NCBI GenBank assembly: GCA_021799315.1
Contig: JAJZAR010000077.1
Coordinates: 1-6,963, forward strand
Source: Thermoplasmata archaeon
GTDB taxonomy: Archaea; Thermoplasmatota; Thermoplasmata; Thermoplasmatales; Thermoplasmataceae
DNA length: 6,963 nt
Direction of reading: 5' to 3'
The notes below the pieces were generated by a model. It worked only from the letters and a program-made list of their open reading frames with translations. It did no database searches and had not been told where the DNA came from. This document shows positions 1 through 4,707 of the stretch, in pieces; position 1 is the first letter of the stretch; each line of letters opens with the position of its first letter. The position numbers and the translations under genes were made by a program.

Positions 1-203
1 CTAAGTGCAGTGCATCCCAGCATCTTGCGAAGCTAAGATCGGTAGGACTTGTGAAGGAAAGAAGAAGCGCCCAATGGATATACTATTCTCTGAACACTGA
101 AACCTTCCCTATGGTTTGTGATATACTCAAGTTACTCCCGGATGTTTCATCTGAACTTCAGAAAGTAGAAGGCATGAAGAATAACCTTAAGTGTAAAAAT
201 TAA
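1..203 (+). CDS. ArsR-family winged-helix transcriptional regulator, C-terminal part (cut by window edge)
   Basis: Only the last 66 codons are present, reading from base 3 to the TAA at 201-203. The protein begins in the recognition helix (SASQHLAKLRSVGLV), continues through the wing (KERRSAQWIYYSLN), and ends in a helical tail. This order, with the S-x-HL-x-x-L-R-x-x-G-L-V pattern followed by a basic wing and a Y-Y-x-L-N strand, is typical of ArsR/SmtB repressors, which are dimers bound to DNA near their own promoters. The usual metal-binding cysteines of the family lie in or before the recognition helix. One Cys is visible just before SASQHL, and two more lie further on, but no clear metal site can be read from this piece, so the signal it senses is unknown. 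It converges on the SDR gene on the other strand. The family call is fairly sure; its target is not known. Confidence 0.8.
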   Translation, partial: KCSASQHLAKLRSVGLVKERRSAQWIYYSLNTETFPMVCDILKLLPDVSSELQKVEGMKNNLKCKN

Positions 204-220
204 GGGAGAAATAGAGAGAT

Positions 221-247
221 CAGAAAAAAACTATATTTCTGTTTTTT
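221..247. terminator. Probable bidirectional terminator between converging genes
   Basis: A short inverted repeat, CAGAAA at 221-226 and TTTCTG at 236-241, is followed by six T on the + strand (242-247). The A-run at 224-230 gives seven T on the - strand. It lies between the ends of the ArsR-like gene and the SDR gene, so it could end transcription from both sides. Archaeal termination depends mainly on T-tracts, and the stem itself is weak. Confidence 0.5.
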
Positions 248-296
248 AAGATTACCTTTGCATTTTCATGGAAGCTTAAACGTCGCCAAACTCGGT

Positions 297-1097
297 TCAT
301 CCACCATGCTTAAATGCAGGATATAGAAGCATTCCGCCGTCAACAACTAGAGTTGTGCCGGTTATATATGAAGCCATGTCACTCGCCATAAAGGCCACAG
401 CTTCGGCAATATCGGAGGTCTCTCCCATTCTCGGCATGGATATCTTGGTCATCAGATCTTTAGAGGTAGTCGGATTACCCCAGACGTCCTTGTTTATTGG
501 AGTTTTGATTGCACCTGGAGCCACAGACACAACCCTGATGCCCAATTCAGACACTTCCTGTGCCAGAGTTTTTGTAAACATGGAAAGCCCCGCTTTTGCG
601 CTGCTATAGGCAGTGTATCCAGACCATGGTATATATTCATGAACTGATGTGATGTTGATTATGACACCATGACCCGCCTTTTTCATCCTTTTTACAGCCT
701 CTCTTGCGCAATAATATGGACCCATAAGATCCACAGCTATAACGTTCTCCCAATCATCCGGGTTATCTTCTCCGCACAGTTGTCTCTTTCCATCTATGCC
801 CGCGTTGTTCACGAGGATATCCAATGGGCCAAGTTCCACATCTATGCTTTTGAATATTGATTCCACTTCGGCTCTGTTTGAGACGTCGCCACCGAATACC
901 TTTGCCTTACCACCGTTGCTGTTAATTTCGTTGGCCACCTGATCAGCCGGTTGCTTCTGGGAGTGGTAATGGATAGCTACAGTTGCACCAGATTTTGCCA
1001 GGTATTTGGCAATTTCCATACCCAATCCAGAACTTGATCCTGTGACTAGAGCAACTCTATCCTTCAGATCTATGTTTATGCCTGTTTTATTAATCAT
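297..1097 (-). CDS. Short-chain dehydrogenase/reductase, glucose 1-dehydrogenase-like
   Basis: A 266-residue classical SDR that probably oxidises a sugar with NAD(P). The Rossmann motif TGSSSGLG is at residues 19-26, NNAG at 97-100, and the catalytic Ser151-Tyr164-Lys168 are all present. The stretch SSVHEKIPW of Bacillus glucose dehydrogenase is matched by TSVHEYIPW here. GPGAINTPIN is matched by APGAIKTPIN, and the tail DGGMTQYPSF by DGGMLLYPAF (Bacillus sequences recalled from memory). That C-terminal match is more specific than general SDR similarity and points to glucose 1-dehydrogenase or a close aldose dehydrogenase. Such an enzyme would feed the non-phosphorylative Entner-Doudoroff route of Thermoplasmatales. 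The position usually held by the fourth catalytic residue, Asn in NLxG, is Asp123 (DLMG). The residue after the second beta strand that often selects NADP is His45. The start is supported by a TATA-like box 27 bases upstream, which implies a leaderless mRNA. Sugar specificity is inferred. Confidence 0.85.
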   Translation of the reverse strand: MINKTGINIDLKDRVALVTGSSSGLGMEIAKYLAKSGATVAIHYHSQKQPADQVANEINSNGGKAKVFGGDVSNRAEVESIFKSIDVELGPLDILVNNAGIDGKRQLCGEDNPDDWENVIAVDLMGPYYCAREAVKRMKKAGHGVIINITSVHEYIPWSGYTAYSSAKAGLSMFTKTLAQEVSELGIRVVSVAPGAIKTPINKDVWGNPTTSKDLMTKISMPRMGETSDIAEAVAFMASDMASYITGTTLVVDGGMLLYPAFKHGG

Positions 1098-1120
1098 CTT
1101 CTACCATTACAAGGTATAGC

Positions 1121-1128
1121 TTTATTTG
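1121..1128 (-). promoter_or_regulatory. TATA-like box of the SDR gene
   Basis: Read on the - strand the sequence is TTCAAATAAAG, with the AAATAAA core centred about 27 bases before the A of the start codon at 1097. No Shine-Dalgarno sequence precedes that ATG. This spacing fits an archaeal promoter whose transcript starts at or near the start codon. A small inverted repeat (GACT-N5-AGTC, 1135-1147) lies just upstream of the box and might bind a regulator, but it is short enough to be chance. Confidence 0.5.
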
Positions 1129-1257
1129 AAATAAGACTAGCTGAGTCATCAAACTGATACATTCAACGGTTACCTATCATTAAGTTATCTCCCTTTCAAT
1201 CCATGCCTTCTGTGGAATTATAAAATTGAAGAAACACCTACATTCTTTCTGATATAA

Positions 1258-1265
1258 TTATATAA
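1258..1265 (+). promoter_or_regulatory. TATA box of the Lrp-type regulator gene
   Basis: TTATATAA within an AT-rich run is a near-consensus archaeal TATA box. Its centre is only about 6 bases before the first possible ATG (1268) but about 25 bases before the second in-frame ATG (1286). Transcription is therefore expected to begin at the second ATG, which decides the start codon of the gene. Confidence 0.6.
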
Positions 1266-1285
1266 AAATGTCGTATTCATTGTTT

Positions 1286-1720
1286 ATGAAGCCTTTCAAA
1301 CTTGACCAGCTTGACCTGGATATCATTGCTCTTCTTGAAGAAGACTGTTCACTGACATATAATGAAGTGGCAGGTAAAACTGACAAGAGTTTGTGGACTG
1401 TTCGTGACAGAATGATACTTCTTAAGCAGAGAGGCGTAATCAAGTCGTGCAGGGCAGAAATTGATTATGGTAAGCTGGGACTTGGTTGCAAGGCAATGAT
1501 ATCATTTAATGTGCCTCCGGAACGAATTGATGAATTTATTGTACAGGTAAGAAAGGAGAAGCGAATTAAAAAATTCATGATAACCACAGGGTCAAGGCGT
1601 TTCCACATTCAGATGGTAGGGGATGATTGCGGAGAAGTCAGGAATTATGCAAGAAAGATGCTTCCGCAGTTCGGCATATTTGACATAGATTTTGAAGTCA
1701 TACTTGATGAAATTCCTTAG
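1286..1720 (+). CDS. Lrp/AsnC-family transcriptional regulator
   Basis: A 144-residue protein with the usual Lrp layout. An N-terminal helix-turn-helix domain spans about residues 6-55 (LDQLDLDIIALLEED, then EVAGKTDKSLWTVRDRMILLKQRGVI). A RAM ligand-binding domain follows, about 60-140, with the characteristic turn near TTGSRRF. Family members form dimers or octamers and respond to amino acids or other small metabolites. An in-frame ATG at 1268 would add six residues (MSYSLF), but the TATA box at 1258-1265 is too close for that start and well placed for 1286. The shorter form also begins like other Lrp proteins, a few residues before the L-D-x-x-D motif. The gene diverges from the SDR gene and precedes a CMD-like and transporter pair on the same strand, so any of these, and its own promoter, could be targets. 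The ligand cannot be read from sequence. Confidence 0.88.
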   Translation: MKPFKLDQLDLDIIALLEEDCSLTYNEVAGKTDKSLWTVRDRMILLKQRGVIKSCRAEIDYGKLGLGCKAMISFNVPPERIDEFIVQVRKEKRIKKFMITTGSRRFHIQMVGDDCGEVRNYARKMLPQFGIFDIDFEVILDEIP

Positions 1721-1763
1721 CATTCCTCATTCAGTCTGAACGGAGAGTGAAAAACGCCAACAA

Positions 1764-1769
1764 TTTTTT
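1764..1769 (+). terminator. T-tract, possible terminator of the regulator gene
   Basis: Six T in a row about 45 bases after the stop codon of the Lrp-type gene, with only a weak A/T-rich partner upstream (GAAAAA). It precedes the promoter of the next gene, so it may separate the two transcripts. Confidence 0.3.
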
Positions 1770-1780
1770 AAACTTAGTCA

Positions 1781-1787
1781 TATTTTA
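1781..1787 (+). promoter_or_regulatory. TATA-like box of the CMD-like gene
   Basis: TATTTTA is centred about 30 bases before the ATG at 1815, and no Shine-Dalgarno sequence lies before that ATG. This fits a short-leader or leaderless archaeal transcript and supports separate transcription of the CMD-transporter pair from the upstream regulator gene. Confidence 0.45.
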
Positions 1788-1800
1788 GGCAATTTTTGCC
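1788..1800. promoter_or_regulatory. Perfect 13-base palindrome, candidate operator
   Basis: GGCAA (1788-1792), TTT, TTGCC (1796-1800). The two arms match perfectly, and the site lies directly after the TATA-like box and before the start codon at 1815. A protein bound here would block RNA polymerase. The neighbouring Lrp-type regulator is the obvious candidate, but this is inference from position. I saw no second perfect copy of the palindrome in the window. Confidence 0.4.
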
Positions 1801-1814
1801 AAGAGTCATTTTGT

Positions 1815-2558
1815 ATGACGACCACATTCCTATATATGAGTAACGATATGGATGAAATAGAACAGTTTGCTAAATCAACCCTTGGCGCAATGCCAGAGGT
1901 CGTCAAACTACTGGGCAAGCACAATGTGGAAATGGCAAAGGAGCAGTTCAGGGAGAATAATGAGTTATACCTTGGGAGAACTAATCTCCCAAGGAAAATT
2001 CTGGCACTCACTGCACTTTCCGTGTCACTGGGGAACGGTCAGGGCGATTCAGCAATGATACATTTTAAATTAGCACAGAAATTTGGTGCGAGCATGCTAG
2101 AGGTTCTTGATGCTATCAAGGCTGCAAAAATGGCTCTCATGTCTTCCACCATGGCGCTCATGGGGGTAATTCAACCAGTTATTGAGAAATATACTGGCAC
2201 ATCGAACAAGAGTGCAGAGATCGAAAAGATTCTGGCTCGTGTAAAGGAGGAGTCCAAAATGGACTTCCTTCCGGATAACCTTTCTTCATTAGCATCTGTG
2301 TCCTTCAATCTTCTGCAAGAGCATCTGAAAGAGAAGGCAGAACTAATGTCACCCTTTGAGGTGGATCAGAAGTACATTTTCCTCATGGCTTTCGCCGTAA
2401 GCATTTCAATAAGGTATGAGGAATGCGCGAGAGTTTATCTTACGCAGTTCTTCTTGAATGGAGGCAAAAGGGAGGAAATGGAAGATGCACTGTTTTTGAC
2501 AAGATTCATAACTGGGAACAAAGCTATGACCTCTTCAACGGAGATACTCAAGTGGTAG
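1815..2558 (+). CDS. Tandem carboxymuconolactone-decarboxylase-like (AhpD-fold) protein with degenerate active sites
   Basis: A 247-residue, mostly helical protein that appears to hold two copies of the CMD/AhpD domain. In copy one (about residues 25-115) LPRKILALTALSVSLGNG leads to QGDSAMIHFKLAQKFGAS. In copy two (about 160-240) VDQKYIFLMAFAVSISIR leads to YEECARVYLTQFFLNGG. Redox-active members carry C-x-x-C-x-x-x-H at this place. Copy one has Gln76, Ser79 and keeps His83. Copy two has Tyr201, keeps Cys204 and has Tyr208. No full CxxC centre exists, so an AhpD-type peroxidase role is unlikely. Decarboxylase or other acid/base chemistry, or a non-enzymatic role, remain possible. The start at 1815 fits the promoter; later in-frame ATGs (1836, 1848) are possible. 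The transporter gene follows within about 40 bases and is probably co-transcribed. The fold assignment is likely; the function is unknown. Confidence 0.7.
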   Translation: MTTTFLYMSNDMDEIEQFAKSTLGAMPEVVKLLGKHNVEMAKEQFRENNELYLGRTNLPRKILALTALSVSLGNGQGDSAMIHFKLAQKFGASMLEVLDAIKAAKMALMSSTMALMGVIQPVIEKYTGTSNKSAEIEKILARVKEESKMDFLPDNLSSLASVSFNLLQEHLKEKAELMSPFEVDQKYIFLMAFAVSISIRYEECARVYLTQFFLNGGKREEMEDALFLTRFITGNKAMTSSTEILKW

Positions 2559-2586
2559 GGGTCCACAAGCCTAGTTATGAATGAAT

Positions 2587-2591
2587 GGTGA
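2587..2591 (+). promoter_or_regulatory. Shine-Dalgarno site of the transporter gene
   Basis: GGTGA lies four bases before the ATG at 2596 and matches the archaeal anti-Shine-Dalgarno sequence. It favours this ATG over the in-frame one at 2581, which has no such site. An internal ribosome site also fits a second gene in an operon. Confidence 0.6.
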
Positions 2592-2595
2592 AATC

Positions 2596-3663
2596 ATGAG
2601 AAAAAGCACGTTAAACTTATTCGGATCAGAATGGTTCGGAATTGCGATATCCACTCTGGCACTGGCTCAGACCTATATACTGGCTTTTGGCGAATCTGCA
2701 ATTATTGCCCTCAGGTACGTTGCAGAAGCATTCTCGATTCTTGGCATCTCAATATTTGTGGTGATATTTGTTATATGGATATATCGTGGATTTTCCATGA
2801 AGGACAGGGTATTTTCTCACTGGAACAATCTGACAAGACTGAGCTTCACAGCCCTAATTCCCATAATAGCATTTGTTGGAAATTACCAGCTCATATATTT
2901 CTTCGGGCTTTCTCCTTCAACTGCAGCACTATCGCTGGTTAATTATTACTCCAGTTATATCCTGGCTCTTGGTCTGGGCGTTATGTTGGGATACCGCCTT
3001 TATACAAAGGACATAAACCCTGCTGAAATGAACTATGCAATTGTGATACCGCCACTTGCCATTGGCACAAGTATCTTTCTCGCCGGTCCTCTGATGGGTT
3101 ATTACGGCGGAATAGAGGCACAGACCATGTATTTCCTTGTTCTAATGGGGCTCGGAATATTCTTCTTCCTGTTCATCTTCATAGGGTCTCTGGCCCTTGC
3201 CGGGCATGTATCCTCGAAGACACATGACGCTCTACCTACAACAATGCTTCCGGTCGGAATATCCAGTTTGATAATTATCAATCTATTCTCAATAGCAGGT
3301 TTTGGCCAGATAGACCATGTGATCCTTGCTGCATCTTCCGTGGACTTTCTGTCAATTCTCCTCTGGGGTTTCGAAGTATGGAATTTCCTGGTGGTAGTCA
3401 TATTGATTTTCACACATCCTGCAAAGGGGACTCTCGGTGTATGGGCATATGGATTCCCTCTGGGACTCTTTGCTACCTCCACAATTAAACTCCTGACATT
3501 CACGAATTTCCCTGCACTGGTGTGGGTATTTGTTGCAATTGCAGTTATTCTCAACATTCTATGGGTCTATGCTTGGGTGAACACAGGAATGTTTCTTAAG
3601 AAAACATTGAGTAAGGAAAATAGTGAAAAATACGCCGTTTCAAAACACAATCAGGGGGAATAA
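2596..3663 (+). CDS. TDT/SLAC1-family transporter (tellurite-resistance/dicarboxylate transporter type)
   Basis: A 355-residue integral membrane protein with about ten hydrophobic helices, roughly at residues 14-31, 41-63, 82-103, 110-133, 147-168, 177-202, 218-237, 242-271, 280-299 and 306-329, and a charged C-terminal tail. Ten helices in five pairs are characteristic of the family that includes TehA, the yeast malate carrier Mae1, the sulfite exporter Ssu1 and the plant anion channel SLAC1. Further support comes from SEWFGIAISTLALA in the first helix and the late W-x-Y-G-FPLGLFATST segment, which resembles the family's W-x-x-x-FPLG-x-x-A motif. The substrate is probably a small anion such as a dicarboxylate or sulfite, but cannot be chosen from sequence. 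The in-frame ATG at 2581 would add five residues; the GGTGA site supports 2596. The gene follows the CMD-like gene after 37 bases and is probably co-transcribed, so the two may handle the same compound. Confidence 0.78.
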   Translation: MRKSTLNLFGSEWFGIAISTLALAQTYILAFGESAIIALRYVAEAFSILGISIFVVIFVIWIYRGFSMKDRVFSHWNNLTRLSFTALIPIIAFVGNYQLIYFFGLSPSTAALSLVNYYSSYILALGLGVMLGYRLYTKDINPAEMNYAIVIPPLAIGTSIFLAGPLMGYYGGIEAQTMYFLVLMGLGIFFFLFIFIGSLALAGHVSSKTHDALPTTMLPVGISSLIIINLFSIAGFGQIDHVILAASSVDFLSILLWGFEVWNFLVVVILIFTHPAKGTLGVWAYGFPLGLFATSTIKLLTFTNFPALVWVFVAIAVILNILWVYAWVNTGMFLKKTLSKENSEKYAVSKHNQGE

Positions 3664-3938
3664 GCGTTATAAAATGTAAAGGAGCGGCAGCGTAATAGTG
3701 AGGGCAGGAAGCACAATTATAAACCACCCTTTCACATAATACAAATATCCAATTTCTAACCTTTTTTTGGGTCCAAGTGTTTAAGTTAATAACCGCGTAC
3801 CATCTTAATCTATGGTGGAGAATTTCTGATAACCACGATTTTGTAACACTTTTGTGCTACTGCTCTTAAGTTTAGTTCCTCTCTATTATGTAGATTTCGG
3901 TATATAAACATGCAAATATTGGTCTGCATATCTTATTA
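3664..3938. other. Non-coding gap of about 275 bases
   Basis: I see no convincing gene here on either strand. Apart from the T-tract at 3762-3768, it holds several TATA-like runs (TTATAAAA near 3667, TTATAAAC near 3717, TATATAAA near 3901) and one small inverted repeat, ACCAT (3799-3803) with ATGGT (3812-3816). The TATA-like run near 3901 lies about 35 bases before the first codon of the transposase remnant and may be its old promoter. A small RNA cannot be excluded, but nothing specific supports one. Confidence 0.5.
3762..3768 (+). terminator. T-tract, probable terminator of the CMD-transporter unit
   Basis: Seven T in a row about 100 bases after the transporter stop codon, preceded by AACC and followed by GGGT, which can pair only weakly. 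A poly-T run without a strong hairpin is the usual archaeal terminator. Confidence 0.45.
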
Positions 3939-4258
3939 ATGACTTCTAAAACAGCTTTCAGCCAGGATAAATTGGCGTATAGGGAGTGGAAAAAGAGCAG
4001 GGCTACGATCTGATTAAAAAGAAGTTCAAGAAATAAGGGATCTCAAAAATCCTTCACGCGAATCGAAAGACTGTTTATAACTGGACCGTACATGAGGAAA
4101 ACGATGTTGGATTTGAAAATATGAAATAGAAAGGTTCAAAGTCCAGACTCTCAGAGGATCAGAATAAGAAATTGAAAAAGCTCCCTGAGGATGAAGCACC
4201 ACAGTATGGTTTTGATACAGACCTATGAACATTGAAATGCATCGCTGACGGTACGTAG
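3939..4258 (+). pseudogene. Decayed N-terminal remnant of an IS630-type transposase
   Basis: From ATG 3939 the frame reads MTSKTAFSQDKLAYREWKK. It must then shift near 3990-3995 to continue as EQGYDLIKKKFKK, a stop (TAA 4034), GISKILHANRKTVYNW, ENDVGFENMK, a stop (TAG 4127), SRLSEDQNKKLKKL, PQYGFDTDL, a stop (TGA 4226) and TLKCIADGT. This is the order seen in IS630/Tc1-mariner-type transposases: a helix-turn-helix with the N-R-x-TVYNW pattern, a glycine-containing linker, an L-S-E-x-Q-K-x-x-L-K segment, then YGFDTDLW. The TGA at 4226 stands where the family has Trp (TGG), a one-base change. The DDE catalytic domain is missing: similarity ends near 4258, about a dozen bases before the end of the DUF1641 gene. 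No terminal inverted repeats were identified. It is certainly non-functional. The family call rests on pattern recognition only. Confidence 0.75.
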
Positions 4259-4269
4259 ATACTACAATA

Positions 4270-4707
4270 TTATTTCTTGCCCAGTGCCTTTAATGCATTT
4301 ATCATTAATGTAAGTGCATTCTGTACCTCAGGATCCTTAAGCTGCTTCATAAGGCTCCATGTACCAGTTATTTTGGGCCCTTTTGCCAATTCTCCTGACG
4401 ACATGCCATCCATTATTTTAATCAGAGTGTCAATCAACCCTGCCGATTCAGCAGAAGAGAGAAGCCCCAGAGAGGAATTCACAAGCGAACCAAGTCCAAT
4501 TATCATATCATCTGTCAACACGTCTTTTATGCTTGCCGCTAAATAGGTTAGACCGAGGAGAGAGTTGAGTATTCCCTTTTTCTCCAGATCATCCAGAAGC
4601 TCCAGTCCTTTAGATATGGATGGCAAATAAGTTAATATGTTATTCAATGCATCTATATCTTCCTTTGATGCAACATTTTTGCTAAGCTCATCTGTAATTG
4701 AACTCAT
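4270..4707 (-). CDS. DUF1641-family protein
   Basis: A 145-residue, mostly helical protein with no cysteine and no clear membrane segment. The C-terminal part carries the recognisable DUF1641 pattern: a G-x-W-x-L-M-K-Q-L-K-DPEVQNAL segment followed by a hydrophobic helix ending in KALGKK. The domain has no established biochemical role that I know of. In archaea it is repeatedly found beside SQR-like flavoproteins or formate-dehydrogenase-type genes, which suggests an accessory or membrane-docking partner. Its ATG overlaps the stop codon of the flavoprotein gene by four bases (ATGA), and a strong Shine-Dalgarno sequence lies inside the end of that gene, so the two are translationally coupled. 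Its 3' end abuts the truncated IS630-type remnant, and no clear terminator is seen after it. Confidence 0.85.
   Translation of the reverse strand: MSSITDELSKNVASKEDIDALNNILTYLPSISKGLELLDDLEKKGILNSLLGLTYLAASIKDVLTDDMIIGLGSLVNSSLGLLSSAESAGLIDTLIKIMDGMSSGELAKGPKITGTWSLMKQLKDPEVQNALTLMINALKALGKK

Noticed and set aside
1098..1180. Possible C/D-box small RNA on the - strand (TTGATGA present)
   Set aside because: No D box (CTGA) is found at a suitable distance downstream, and the region is accounted for by the SDR promoter.
3102..3557. Open frame of 151 codons on the - strand opposite the transporter gene
   Set aside because: It is a shadow of a hydrophobic membrane-protein gene; the translation is rich in Arg, Thr and Pro without any recognisable domain, and it lacks promoter or ribosome signals.
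4026..4232. Open frame of 68 codons on the - strand
   Set aside because: It lies antisense to the IS630-type remnant, whose + strand translation gives clear transposase similarity; the antisense product resembles nothing.
4277..4546. Open frame of 89 codons on the + strand
   Set aside because: It is antisense to the DUF1641 gene, which has a clear family match and a strong ribosome site.
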